The position numbers and the translations under genes are program-made. Under the pieces are notes generated by a model. That model was not told the DNA's origin and did not search any database. It saw only the letters and a list, made by a program, of their open reading frames with translations. Positions 40,075 to 48,822 of a stretch of DNA of 64,000 nucleotides are shown here, one piece after another; position 1 is the stretch's first letter; each line of letters begins with the position of its first letter. Where the stretch lies: assembly GCF_047314965.1 (NCBI RefSeq), contig NZ_JBLBVK010000056.1, forward strand, positions 62,001-126,000, written 5' to 3'. The DNA comes from JAVJUV01 sp047314965 (lineage in GTDB: Bacteria; Pseudomonadota; Alphaproteobacteria; Rhodobacterales; Rhodobacteraceae).

Positions 40075-41124
40075 TCAGGCTGCGGCCAGCAACGCCACTT
40101 CCGCGCGGCTCAGAACCGGGCGCACCAAAGGACCATAAGCTGCAGGTTCGGCATTCAGCGCCGGCATCACATCGAACAGCCTCTGACGCTCGGCCTCCGG
40201 CAAAGCGTGCAGGGGAGCCGCGGAAGGATGGAACGTCTCGGTCTCGAACCCGTTGGCCATGATGACGTGATGCTGCTCCAGCAGCAGAAGAAAATAGGTG
40301 ACAGGGCGGTGCAGCGCCTCTCTCAGGATGGCGTCGCCATCCACAAGATCCCGGGCCGCGACAAGCGCCTCGGTGACTTCCTCGGCGTCGGCATGCCGGC
40401 CTCGCATCAGCAATCTTTGATACGGCGAGACGACCAGGGGTTCGTCGGCCCGGAACCGGTCCAGCGCCCCTTGGCAAAGCTTCACCGGCGCCAGCTCCGG
40501 CTCACGCCACAGCTCCCCGATGCTCAGTGTCCGCGCACCGATCCAGATCAGTTCCTGAACCCCCGCATCGAGAGTCAGAACCTTGTCGCCCGCCGAGAGA
40601 TGCTCGATCTGCCTCGAACCTCCCGGTGTCTCAATCCATGTGCCGCTGGTCAGCCCAAAGACGCCGCTCGCTCTGCCAACACTCTTGGTGATCCCGAATG
40701 TCTCGACCCATTCGATCCGAAGCGGCAGGCCCGCGGGCGGGACGCCGTCGGCAAACAGCAAGAGCGGATGCTCCAGACCGGATATGGAGATCATGGTCGC
40801 CATCCATGTTTCACGGCCATCGGACAGCCTGAAGCTGCGATCCGGCCGACCAGCAGGCGACGCTGAAGCCTCGACCAGCTTGTCTGTTGCTTGCCCGATT
40901 ACGGCGCGCGCTGCGGCGGCGGCATGATTCCGGAATGCGGTGTCCGAAGAAAACGTCCCGCGTTCCGCCAATCGGACCGCTGCGCTTATGTCAACAGCCT
41001 CACCCGACCAGCGCCAGTAGGCGTTGGTCCGGATATCCGCCTCCGGAGCTTCGGCGTGACCGTCGACTTCGGTCTGAGACCACGACATCAGAAACGCGCC
41101 GGACCGGCCCGCTGTACTGCTCAT
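40075..41124 (-). CDS. Hint (hedgehog/intein) domain-containing protein, nucleophile missing
   Basis: A 349-residue protein whose central part, GTWIETPGGSRQIEHLSAGD then KVLTLDAG...LIWIGARTL (about 161-200), is the bacterial Hint_2 domain common in Rhodobacteraceae, ending with HHVIMANGFETETF. In usual members this domain begins with Cys in a CFTxGT motif; here the matching residues are GLTSGT (157-162), so the nucleophile is lost and autoprocessing is unlikely. The N-terminal 150 residues are of no recognised family. Start 41124 (MSSTAGRSG) or an internal Met 12 codons later are both possible. Confidence 0.82.
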   Translation of the reverse strand: MSSTAGRSGAFLMSWSQTEVDGHAEAPEADIRTNAYWRWSGEAVDISAAVRLAERGTFSSDTAFRNHAAAAARAVIGQATDKLVEASASPAGRPDRSFRLSDGRETWMATMISISGLEHPLLLFADGVPPAGLPLRIEWVETFGITKSVGRASGVFGLTSGTWIETPGGSRQIEHLSAGDKVLTLDAGVQELIWIGARTLSIGELWREPELAPVKLCQGALDRFRADEPLVVSPYQRLLMRGRHADAEEVTEALVAARDLVDGDAILREALHRPVTYFLLLLEQHHVIMANGFETETFHPSAAPLHALPEAERQRLFDVMPALNAEPAAYGPLVRPVLSRAEVALLAAA

Positions 41125-41202
41125 CCTACCCGCCTCGTTTTTTATCGTTGCCGGCACTTTAACAGGACGAGGACCCCGGGGAAGAGCCATGGGTTCGTTA
41201 TC

Positions 41203-42099
41203 TCAGAACCTGAGTCCAAGGTGCAACGCACCCACGAACTGCCCCTCCCGCTGGGCCTCGAATTCACGACCCAGCCAGGAAATCCCGTAAAAAACGTCGA
41301 ACCGCTCGCGTTCATAGTGAACTCCGGCGCGCAGACGCGTCCGCATGTCGGTCAGGTCATACCCAAGGGATGCGGGCAGATAGAGGCTCTTGCGAACCCA
41401 CGCAACGTCGCCCCCCACGAGGAAACTGACGCCGTCATTCCCCTGCCGAACCAACGGCACGCGGTGCCCGGTAACGGGAAGACGGGTCATGAGGTCGTCG
41501 CGTCCGATGCCCCCAAAACTCAGATCGGCGCCGATGCGCACAAGGTCTTCAGGTCCCGCCTGGGCCTCCAGGAACGGTCGGATTTGGAAACTTCCCGCAT
41601 CCCAGGCCCGAGAGATCTCGCCGCTGACCTGCGCCCGCACGGCATCCTCGATCTGGAAATCGTCCAGCGTCGGAACCGGAAAACCGAGGATGCGGTGCAA
41701 GTTCCGCTGAAACTGCAACAGTCCGGTTTGCGGCCCGACCACGAAGAGGTCGCCGCCAAGGCGCAGGTCGAACGCGCCACGTGACGCATGTGTATCTACA
41801 CCAAGTGCGAAGACCCCCGCATGACGCCGGTCGGTCGGCAGCGGCGACGTCAGATTGGACGGCGTCAGGATATCGCTGCGCAACCGCCATTCCAGCAATT
41901 CGCCCAAGGTCGCCGGAGCGCGCCCCGTCCACGCGGGACCGGTCGCCAATGCGACTTGCGCCGAGTTGCTCTGCCAGCGGTCATACCAGTCCCCGAGAGA
42001 GTCGTTTGATCCGGCAAAGGACAAGCCCAGCGTCTCAGCCGAACAGACTCCGGCTGAAAGGACAAGGCACAGAGCTGCCGCAAGGCAGCGCTGGATCAA
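41203..42099 (-). CDS. LpxR-family outer-membrane lipid A deacylase-like protein
   Basis: A 298-residue predicted outer-membrane beta-barrel: signal peptide (about 1-21, cleavage after CSA), GSNDSLGDWYDRWQSN with the Asn-Asp pair (about 32-33) of LpxR, GPQTGLLQFQRNLHRILG holding the expected His, and the closing FEAQREGQFVGALHLGLRF. LpxR removes the 3' acyloxyacyl chain of lipid A; activity here is inferred. I take a TTG start at 42099, overlapping the nrdJ stop as TTGA, because the signal peptide then starts cleanly (MIQRCLAAALC); ATG at 42138 would add 13 residues inside nrdJ. Confidence 0.78.
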   Translation of the reverse strand: MIQRCLAAALCLVLSAGVCSAETLGLSFAGSNDSLGDWYDRWQSNSAQVALATGPAWTGRAPATLGELLEWRLRSDILTPSNLTSPLPTDRRHAGVFALGVDTHASRGAFDLRLGGDLFVVGPQTGLLQFQRNLHRILGFPVPTLDDFQIEDAVRAQVSGEISRAWDAGSFQIRPFLEAQAGPEDLVRIGADLSFGGIGRDDLMTRLPVTGHRVPLVRQGNDGVSFLVGGDVAWVRKSLYLPASLGYDLTDMRTRLRAGVHYERERFDVFYGISWLGREFEAQREGQFVGALHLGLRF

Positions 42100-44378
42100 C
42101 CGCACTTGGAATGGCCACACGAGGGACAGGTCATGCATCCTTCGATCATCTGCATCCCGAACTGGCCGCAACTCGGACAGGCGGGCCCCCGCGGCTGATC
42201 GAGGTTGACCACCTGCGCGCGCGGATCCTCCTTCAGCCCCATCCCTTCACCACCGATGAAGCCGATCGAGATGAGATGCCGCTCGATCACACCGCCGATC
42301 GCGGCCAGGATCGACGGCACATACTTGCCGTTCATCCAAGCGCCACCCCGCGGGTCGAACACCGCCTTGAGTTCTTCCACCACGAACGACACGTCGCCGC
42401 CCCGCCGGAACACCGCCGAGATCATCCGCGTCAGCGCCACGGTCCAGGCGAAATGCTCCATGTTCTTGGAGTTGATGAAGACCTCGAACGGCTGCCGCCG
42501 CCCGCCGACGATGATGTCGTTGATCGTGATATAGATCGCGTGCTCGCTGTCGGGCCACTTCAGCTTGTAGGTATTGCCCTCCAGCGTCTGCGGCCTGTCA
42601 AGTGGCTCGGCGATGTAGATGACGTCGCCATGCGGCACGTGCGGCGCATCCTCATCCTTGGCCACGACCTCGGTCGATTTCTCTTCGCTGACACTCAAAA
42701 CCGACCCCGTCACCGCGTTCGGCCGGTACGTCGTGCAGCCCTTGCAGCCGGTCTCGTAGGCCTGAAGGTAAACGTCCTTGAAATCCTCGAAGGAGATATC
42801 CTCGGGGCAGTTGATCGTCTTCGAGATCGAGGAATCCACCCACTCCTGCGCCGCCGCCTGCATTTTCACGTGGTCAGCGGGGGCAAGTGTCTGCGCGTTC
42901 ACGAAGAACTCCGGCAACTCTGCGTCCCCGAACTTTTCGCGCCACATCTGCACCGCGTAATCAACGACCTCTTCCTCGGTGCGCGAGCCGTCTTTCTGAA
43001 GAACCTTGCGCTTGTAGGCATAGGCGAAGACCGGTTCGATCCCGGACGAAACGTTCCCGGCATACAGGCTGATCGTGCCAGTCGGCGCGATCGAGGTCAG
43101 CAGCGCATTGCGGATACCATGCTGGCGGATCGCATCCCGCACATCATCGTCCATCTTCAGCATGGCGCCCGAGGCAAGGAACTTGTCGGCGTCGAACAGC
43201 GGAAACGCGCCCTTCTCCTTCGCCAGATCGACGCTCGCCAGATACGCCGCACGCGCGATCCGGTGCATCCAGTCCCAGGTCTGCGCCACGGCCTCGTCCG
43301 AGCCATAGCGCAGGCCCAGCATCAACAGCGCATCCGCCAACCCGGTCACGCCCAGCCCGATACGGCGTTTGTTCCGCGCCTCTTCGGCCTGCGCAGGCAG
43401 CGGAAAGCGCGAGGCATCGACCACGTTGTCCATCATGCGCACCGCTGTCGCCACAAGCTGGTCCAGCGCAGCGGTGTCGATATCCGCACCCTCTTCGAAC
43501 GGGTCCGACACAAGACGGGCAAGATTGATCGACCCAAGCAGGCAAGCGCCATAGGGCGGCAACGGCTGTTCGCCGCAGGGGTTTGTGGCGGCTATGGTCT
43601 CGCAATAGGCCAGGTTGTTCATCGCGTTGATACGGTCGATGAAGATCACGCCCGGTTCGGCATAATCATAGGTCGCCCGCATGATGCGGTTCCACAAATC
43701 CCGCGCCTCGACGGTGCGATAGACCTTGCCTTCGAAAACCAGATCCCAAGACCTGTCGGCCTTCACCGCCTCCATGAAGGCATCGGTCACCAGCACCGAG
43801 ACGTTGAAATTGCGCAACCGTGACGGGTCAGACTTGGCGCTGATGAAATCTTCGATATCCGGGTGATCGCAGCGCATGGTCGCCATCATCGCGCCCCGGC
43901 GCGATCCGGCGGACATGATCGTCCGGCACATCGCATCCCAGACGTCCATGAAGGAAAGCGGCCCCGAGGCATCCGCGGCCACGCCCTTCACATCCGCGCC
44001 CTTCGGACGGATCGTGGAGAAGTCATAGCCGATCCCGCCGCCCTGCTGCATGGTCAGAGCGGCCTCTTTCAGCATGTCGAAGATCCCGCCCATGCTGTCA
44101 GGGATCGTGCCCATGACGAAGCAGTTGAACAGTGTCACCGATCGCGCAGTGCCCGCGCCGGCGGTGATCCGGCCTGCCGGCAGGTATTTGAAATCCTCCA
44201 GCGCGGTATAGAACACATCCTCCCAGTGCGCCGGGTCGGCCTCTTCCGCCGCCAGCGCCCGTGCGATCCGCCGCCAGGTATCCTCGACCGTCACATCGAT
44301 GGGCAGACCGTCAATGTCCTTCAGACGGTATTTCATGTCCCAGATTTGCTCGGCGATCGGGGCAGCGAAGCGGGTCAT
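42096..44378 (-). CDS. nrdJ: adenosylcobalamin-dependent (class II) ribonucleoside-diphosphate reductase
   Basis: Makes deoxyribonucleotides with a B12-generated thiyl radical, working with or without oxygen. The 760-residue enzyme shows TLFNCFVMG (Cys86), the thiyl-radical Cys in ATNPCGEQPLPPYGACLLGS, SIAPTGTISLYAGNVSSGIEP, and a C-terminal pair CPSCG...CPSCGHSKCG for redox or zinc binding, as in class II enzymes. Start MTRFAAPIAEQIWDMKY at 44378 has CAGGAA upstream. Its 3' end is coupled to the LpxR-like gene. No riboswitch is seen upstream. Confidence 0.95.
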   Translation of the reverse strand: MTRFAAPIAEQIWDMKYRLKDIDGLPIDVTVEDTWRRIARALAAEEADPAHWEDVFYTALEDFKYLPAGRITAGAGTARSVTLFNCFVMGTIPDSMGGIFDMLKEAALTMQQGGGIGYDFSTIRPKGADVKGVAADASGPLSFMDVWDAMCRTIMSAGSRRGAMMATMRCDHPDIEDFISAKSDPSRLRNFNVSVLVTDAFMEAVKADRSWDLVFEGKVYRTVEARDLWNRIMRATYDYAEPGVIFIDRINAMNNLAYCETIAATNPCGEQPLPPYGACLLGSINLARLVSDPFEEGADIDTAALDQLVATAVRMMDNVVDASRFPLPAQAEEARNKRRIGLGVTGLADALLMLGLRYGSDEAVAQTWDWMHRIARAAYLASVDLAKEKGAFPLFDADKFLASGAMLKMDDDVRDAIRQHGIRNALLTSIAPTGTISLYAGNVSSGIEPVFAYAYKRKVLQKDGSRTEEEVVDYAVQMWREKFGDAELPEFFVNAQTLAPADHVKMQAAAQEWVDSSISKTINCPEDISFEDFKDVYLQAYETGCKGCTTYRPNAVTGSVLSVSEEKSTEVVAKDEDAPHVPHGDVIYIAEPLDRPQTLEGNTYKLKWPDSEHAIYITINDIIVGGRRQPFEVFINSKNMEHFAWTVALTRMISAVFRRGGDVSFVVEELKAVFDPRGGAWMNGKYVPSILAAIGGVIERHLISIGFIGGEGMGLKEDPRAQVVNLDQPRGPACPSCGQFGMQMIEGCMTCPSCGHSKCG

Positions 44379-44492
44379 GGCGATTCCTGTCAATTGAGGC
44401 TCTCCAATGTAGACGTTGCGGCTAATTTGCACAACAGCTTGAAGCCTGCGTGACAGCCGCTACGATATGATGTGTTGCTTGGGGACGACTCT

Positions 44493-44921
44493 GTGGATAA
44501 CTCGCTGAACCTCATAAAACTCTGCGTCGGCGCAGAAGGTGTCCAGGACCTGATCGACTGGCAGAAGACCCCGCGTGCCAAAGGCCCGGACGGGCTGCCG
44601 CGCCATGTGACCCGCATGTGGCCCAAGCGCGACGCCGAGTTGCTGGAGGGTGGGTCGCTCTACTGGGTGTTCAAGGGCGTCGTCCTGGCGCGTCAGCGGA
44701 TCGTCCGCCTGGACGAGGTGGATCGCGGCGATGGAATCCGGTGTTGTGGCATTGTTCTGGACCCCGAAGTCGTGCGGACCGAGGCCGTGCCGAAACGCCC
44801 GTTTCAGGGCTGGCGCTATCTGGAAGGCAAGGTCGCGCCCCGCGATCTGCCCCGCGGGAAAGCGAACGACGATCTGCCCCCGAAACTGATGGCAGCACTG
44901 GCCGAGATCGGAGTGCGATAG
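44493..44921 (+). CDS. DUF1489 family protein
   Basis: A 142-residue protein of the alphaproteobacterial DUF1489 family: DNSLNLIKLCVGAEGVQDLI at the start, then HVTRMWPKRDAELLEGGSLYWVFKG and CCGIVLDPEVVRTEAVPKRPFQGWRYL. Function unknown. I choose the GTG at 44493, with TGGGGA upstream and the conserved N-terminus right after; an ATG at 44472 lacks a ribosome-binding site. The GTG sits in CTGTGGATAAC, a DnaA-box match. It diverges from nrdJ. Confidence 0.85.
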   Translation: MDNSLNLIKLCVGAEGVQDLIDWQKTPRAKGPDGLPRHVTRMWPKRDAELLEGGSLYWVFKGVVLARQRIVRLDEVDRGDGIRCCGIVLDPEVVRTEAVPKRPFQGWRYLEGKVAPRDLPRGKANDDLPPKLMAALAEIGVR

Positions 44922-44999
44922 CGGGGCTCGGTTCTCGAAGGAATTCAGACAAGACTCAACAGGGTTGATCAAAGCCGTGCCACGACCGATATCCATGTC

Positions 45000-45332
45000 A
45001 TGGCGTGGTGGGACCGACTGATCGAGCGCCGCATCCTCAAGGCGCGGGCCGAAGGGCAGCTTGAAAACCTGCCCGGCGAAGGCCAGCCGCTACCCGACCG
45101 GCCCGGAGACGCGCTGGTGGATCCGGGACTGGCGGCGGGCTACCGCATCATGGCCGAGAACGGAGTTCTTCCCGAAGAATTCCGCATCGCCAAACTGGCC
45201 TCCGAGGCCAAGGAACATCTGGCCACCCTGTCCGATCCCGCGGCACGCAAGGCCGCAATGGCGAAACTCGCCGATCTCGAGATGCGGCTGGCCATCGCCC
45301 AGGAAGCCCGGCGCAAGTTCCACGGCAACTGA
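45000..45332 (+). CDS. DUF1992 domain-containing protein (DnaJ-like C28 family)
   Basis: A 110-residue protein starting MAWWDRLIERRILKARAEGQ, with LENLPGEGQPLP and AGYRIMAENGVLPEEF, the defining blocks of DUF1992, also present in the eukaryotic DNAJC28 protein. It has no J-domain. Function unknown. It follows the DUF1489 gene by 78 bases on the same strand and converges with hisG, whose stop is four bases past its own. Confidence 0.88.
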   Translation: MAWWDRLIERRILKARAEGQLENLPGEGQPLPDRPGDALVDPGLAAGYRIMAENGVLPEEFRIAKLASEAKEHLATLSDPAARKAAMAKLADLEMRLAIAQEARRKFHGN

Positions 45333-45335
45333 GGC

Positions 45336-46028
45336 CTAGGCAATCCCGAGTTTCGCAAGAAGCCGCGCGAGATTGTCCTCGTCCTCGCCGTCCAGCGCGA
45401 CCGTCTTGGACCGGAACAATGTCGCCTGGCTGGCGTGAATCACATTGCCGATGATCTTGAGGTGATTGGCATCCAGCGTCGCCCCCGTAGAAGTGATATC
45501 GGCGATGGCCTCGGCGGTCAGGTTGGCCACCGTTCCTTCGGTCGCGCCCTGGCTGTCGACCAGCTGGTACCCGGCGACACCCGCCGCTTTCAGGTGGGCC
45601 CGGATCAGCCGGTGATACTTGGTAGCGATGCGCAGCCGGAAGCCATGCGCCTTCCAGAAAGCGTCTGCGACAGCATCCAGATCATCCAACGAGGAAACAT
45701 CCGTCCAGCTTTTCGGCACGGCAAGAACAAGATCGGCCTGACCGAAGCCCAGCTTGGCAAGGGGCGCAATCTTGCGGTCCCATGCCGCAATCTTCTCCTG
45801 CACGACATCCGACCCCGTGACGCCCAGTGCAATTCGGCCACGCGCCAGCTCGCCCGGGATCTCGCCAGCCGAAAGAAGCACCAGTTCGATGCCCTCCGCG
45901 CCATGCACACGTCCCGCATACTCGCGGTCGGCACCGGTGCGTTCGACCCGCACGCCACGCTCGGCGAACCAGTCGAACGTGTCCTGCATCAGACGCCCCT
46001 TGGAGGGAATGCCGAGTTTCACGCTCAT
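45336..46028 (-). CDS. hisG: ATP phosphoribosyltransferase, short form, catalytic subunit
   Basis: First step of histidine synthesis: joins ATP and phosphoribosyl pyrophosphate. The 230-residue protein lacks the C-terminal regulatory domain of long-form HisG and so needs HisZ. It starts VKLGIPSKGRLMQDTFDWFAERG and has RIALGVTGSDVV, LAVPKSWTDVSSLDDL and LVDSQGATEGTVANL (phosphoribosyl-binding loop). The ATG overlaps the hisZ stop by four bases, keeping subunit synthesis in step. Confidence 0.95.
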   Translation of the reverse strand: MSVKLGIPSKGRLMQDTFDWFAERGVRVERTGADREYAGRVHGAEGIELVLLSAGEIPGELARGRIALGVTGSDVVQEKIAAWDRKIAPLAKLGFGQADLVLAVPKSWTDVSSLDDLDAVADAFWKAHGFRLRIATKYHRLIRAHLKAAGVAGYQLVDSQGATEGTVANLTAEAIADITSTGATLDANHLKIIGNVIHASQATLFRSKTVALDGEDEDNLARLLAKLGIA

Positions 46029-47077
46029 GACCGGCTCCCCTTCAGCGCCAGAAGAACCTCGGGGCGGATCACGCCGCCCACCGCCGGGATGGTCGCGCCA
46101 CCGTTCATTGCGGCGGTCAGAAGGTCATAGCGCCCTCCGGTCGCGACCGGTGCCAGACCGGACGCCTTGAAGCCGAAAACGAAGCCGGAATAGTACTCCA
46201 GCGACGTGAGACCGAAGCTGGCCTCGAAGAGCAGTTCGCCAGTATCGATGCCACGTGAGGCCAATGCATCCAGCACAAGCGCGACCCGGTCGGCGGCAAG
46301 TGCGATCAGCTCGACGCCGTCGGCGATGCGCTTCATGCGTTCGACCGCAAGCGGAGCGGTATCGGCCAGCGACAGCAAGGCCCGGATGCGCGCGACCTCG
46401 TCAGCAGCAAGCGGCGGGGTCTCGGCCTCCTCGGCCAGAAGCGCCACGCGCGCCGCGATCTCTTCCGGCGAGCGCAGGCCCACGTGTGGAATGCCCGGGT
46501 CAGGCAGCGGCGGTGGCGGCGGAGCCGGGCGCGAGAAACGCTCGATCAGCGCATCGAACCGCCTGGGACGCCAGAGATGGCGATAAAGCGCCTTCTTCCG
46601 CCGTTCGGGCGTGTCGAGGCTTTCAATGGCCGCGGTCAGGACCGAGAAATCGCCGATGGTCCGCGTAACCGGAACATCGCCCAGGGCTTCATCCATGGAC
46701 GCGAAGACCTCCGCATCGGCGGCCTCCTCATCGTCGCCGCCGAACAGCTCGTATCCCACCTGGATGTACTCGCTGGGCCGGTCCTCGTCGTCTTCCTGAC
46801 GCCGAAAGACTTCGCCCGCATAGGTATAGCGCGCCGCGCCGGTGCCGCTGTCCAGATGACGCTGCACCAGGGGCACGGTGAAGTCCGGCCGCAGCATCAT
46901 CTCACCGCGCAGCGGATCCTGCGTCACGAAGGCGCGCGCCCGGATATCCTCGCCATAAAGGTTCAGAAGCGCACCTGCGGGCTGCAGGATATCGGCTTCG
47001 AACACCTCGGCACCCCGCGCCTCAAAGAAAGCGCGCAGACGGTCGGCCTCGGCCCGGATATCGGACTTGGCGCTCAC
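46025..47077 (-). CDS. hisZ: ATP phosphoribosyltransferase regulatory subunit
   Basis: A 350-residue HisRS paralogue that binds histidine and makes short-form HisG active and feedback-sensitive. It resembles a class II synthetase core (MMLRPDFTVPLVQRHL, RYTYAGEVFRRQ, YYSGFVFGFKA, VATGGRYDLLTAAM) without an anticodon-binding domain, hence not a synthetase. GTG at 47077 overlaps the hisS stop (GTGA). The frame is open 25 codons upstream inside hisS. A proline-rich insert (APPPPPLPDPG) near residue 185-200 is notable. Confidence 0.93.
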   Translation of the reverse strand: MSAKSDIRAEADRLRAFFEARGAEVFEADILQPAGALLNLYGEDIRARAFVTQDPLRGEMMLRPDFTVPLVQRHLDSGTGAARYTYAGEVFRRQEDDEDRPSEYIQVGYELFGGDDEEAADAEVFASMDEALGDVPVTRTIGDFSVLTAAIESLDTPERRKKALYRHLWRPRRFDALIERFSRPAPPPPPLPDPGIPHVGLRSPEEIAARVALLAEEAETPPLAADEVARIRALLSLADTAPLAVERMKRIADGVELIALAADRVALVLDALASRGIDTGELLFEASFGLTSLEYYSGFVFGFKASGLAPVATGGRYDLLTAAMNGGATIPAVGGVIRPEVLLALKGSRS

Positions 47078-48555
47078 CTTGCGAGGATCTCGCGCACCTT
47101 GGCCACCATCTCGGCCCTGGCACACTCGAACTGGGCGGGCTGATCCTTCCACTCCTCCAGCGTCGCGGTCTCGGCAATCTTGGCGCCCAGGATGAGGTCC
47201 TTGATCTGAAGGACACCGCGCTCGGCCTCATCAGAGCCCTGGATGATGGCGACGGGGCTCTGGCGCTTGTCGGCGTATTTGAGCTGGTTGCCGAAGTTCT
47301 TGGGATTCCCGAGATAGACCTCGGCGCGGATCCCGGCCGCGCGCAATTCTGCGGCCATCGACTGGTAATCCGCCATCCGGTCGCGGTCCATCACCGTGAC
47401 GACGACGGGGCCGGTCGTGCCGGAACCAGCTCTCCCCTTCATGCGAAGGGCCGCCAGCAAACGGTCGACGCCGATCGAAATCCCGGTCGCGGGGACGGCC
47501 TGCCCGGTGAAACGCTTGACCAGATCGTCATAGCGCCCGCCACCAGCGACAGAACCGAACTGGCGGGGATTGCCCTTTTCGTCGGTGATCTCGAAGGTCA
47601 GTTCGGCCTCGAAGACAGGCCCGGTGTAGTAGCCGAGGCCACGGACGACCGAGGGGTCCATCACGATGCGATCCTCGCCATAGCCCTGCGCGCGGACAAG
47701 ATCGACGATGTGGCGCAGTTCGCTTACGCCCTCCTCGCCAACGGATGAACCATCGACGAGGTTCCTCAGTTCCAGCCAACGATCCTCGAACGAAAGTTCC
47801 GCCGCACCTACGAACCGCATGATCAGTTCGGCCTGCCGGTCAGTCAGCTTCGCGCCTTCGGTGAAATCCCCGCTTTCGTCTTTCCTGCCATCGCCAAGAA
47901 GAGAACGCACACCCGCCGTCCCAAGCCGGTCCAGCTTGTCGATGGCGCGCAGAACGATTCCGCGCGTTCCGCTGTTCTCCTCGCTGTCGGTCAACCCCGC
48001 GACCTCCAGAACCCCGTTCAGAACCTTCCGGTTGTTGACGCGGATGATGTAGTCCCCGCGCTCGATCCCCACGGCCTCCAGCGAATCCGCCAGCATCATG
48101 CAAATCTCGGCATCGGCGGCCACGGACCCTGTCCCAACGGTATCCGCGTCGCACTGGTAAAACTGGCGGAAGCGGCCCGGTCCCGGCTTCTCGTTCCGCC
48201 AGACCGGACCCATCGCATAGCGGCGATACGGCGTCGGCAGATCGTTCCGGTGCTGGGCGTAGACACGGGCAAGCGGCGCCGTCAAATCATAGCGCAGCGC
48301 CAGCCAGTCGCCGTCGTCGTCCTCCTGCCACGCGAAAACGCCCTCGTTCGGACGATCAACGTCGGGAAGAAACTTGCCCAGCGCCTCGACGGTTTCCACG
48401 GCCGAGGATTCCAGCGGGTCGAACCCATACCGATGATAAACCCCGGCAATGGCGTCCAGCATCGCCTTGCGTTCGGTCACGTCAGCGCCGAAATAGTCGC
48501 GAAACCCTTTCGGCGTTTCAGCCTTGGGGCGCGGGGCTTTCTTCTGCTTGGCCAT
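47074..48555 (-). CDS. hisS: histidyl-tRNA synthetase
   Basis: Charges tRNA-His. The 493-residue class II synthetase has motif 1 near PKGFRDYFGADVTERK, motif 2 MGPVWRNEKPGPGRFRQFYQCDAD, the histidine-binding GLGYYTGPVFEAEL and motif 3 ATGISIGVDRLLAAL, then the anticodon-binding domain ending KVREILAR. Start MAKQKKAPRPKAETPKGF at 48555. It heads the hisS-hisZ-hisG operon, in which each stop overlaps the next start, so tRNA charging and histidine synthesis are expressed together. Confidence 0.96.
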   Translation of the reverse strand: MAKQKKAPRPKAETPKGFRDYFGADVTERKAMLDAIAGVYHRYGFDPLESSAVETVEALGKFLPDVDRPNEGVFAWQEDDDGDWLALRYDLTAPLARVYAQHRNDLPTPYRRYAMGPVWRNEKPGPGRFRQFYQCDADTVGTGSVAADAEICMMLADSLEAVGIERGDYIIRVNNRKVLNGVLEVAGLTDSEENSGTRGIVLRAIDKLDRLGTAGVRSLLGDGRKDESGDFTEGAKLTDRQAELIMRFVGAAELSFEDRWLELRNLVDGSSVGEEGVSELRHIVDLVRAQGYGEDRIVMDPSVVRGLGYYTGPVFEAELTFEITDEKGNPRQFGSVAGGGRYDDLVKRFTGQAVPATGISIGVDRLLAALRMKGRAGSGTTGPVVVTVMDRDRMADYQSMAAELRAAGIRAEVYLGNPKNFGNQLKYADKRQSPVAIIQGSDEAERGVLQIKDLILGAKIAETATLEEWKDQPAQFECARAEMVAKVREILAR

Positions 48556-48624
48556 GGGCCCATCCTCTGGTCTGGTCGCGCGGGGGTTTAGCCCGAAGGC
48601 ATTGGGTCGGCAAGGAGAACAACC

Positions 48625-48822
48625 ATGACCGAGAGGATCGAGGAACGACTGGCGCATCTGGAACGCCTCGCCGACGAGCTGAACGAAATCGTGGCACGGC
48701 AAGGTCAAGAGATCGACCTGCTGACCAGGCGTGTCGAGATGCTGATGCAGCGCGAGGCGGCGCGCGAACAGGAAGGCGGCGGCGGCGTGGTTCTGGGCGA
48801 CGAGCGCCCACCGCACTACTGA
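48625..48822 (+). CDS. slyX: SlyX family protein
   Basis: A 65-residue protein beginning MTERIEERLAHLERLADELNEIV, a coiled coil of about 45 residues followed by a short glycine-rich tail ending DERPPHY. Both the coil and the final PPHY are hallmarks of SlyX, whose function is unknown. AAGGAG lies close before the ATG. It diverges from hisS by 69 bases. Confidence 0.9.
   Translation: MTERIEERLAHLERLADELNEIVARQGQEIDLLTRRVEMLMQREAAREQEGGGGVVLGDERPPHY

Noticed and set aside
41781..43823. A 680-codon plus-strand frame opposite nrdJ
   Set aside because: The minus strand encodes the conserved class II ribonucleotide reductase with all motifs; the plus-strand translation is His/Arg-rich and unrecognisable.
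44379..44492. Cobalamin riboswitch or clear NrdR boxes upstream of nrdJ
   Set aside because: The 114-base gap is too short for a B12 riboswitch and no paired NrdR-type boxes could be recognised.
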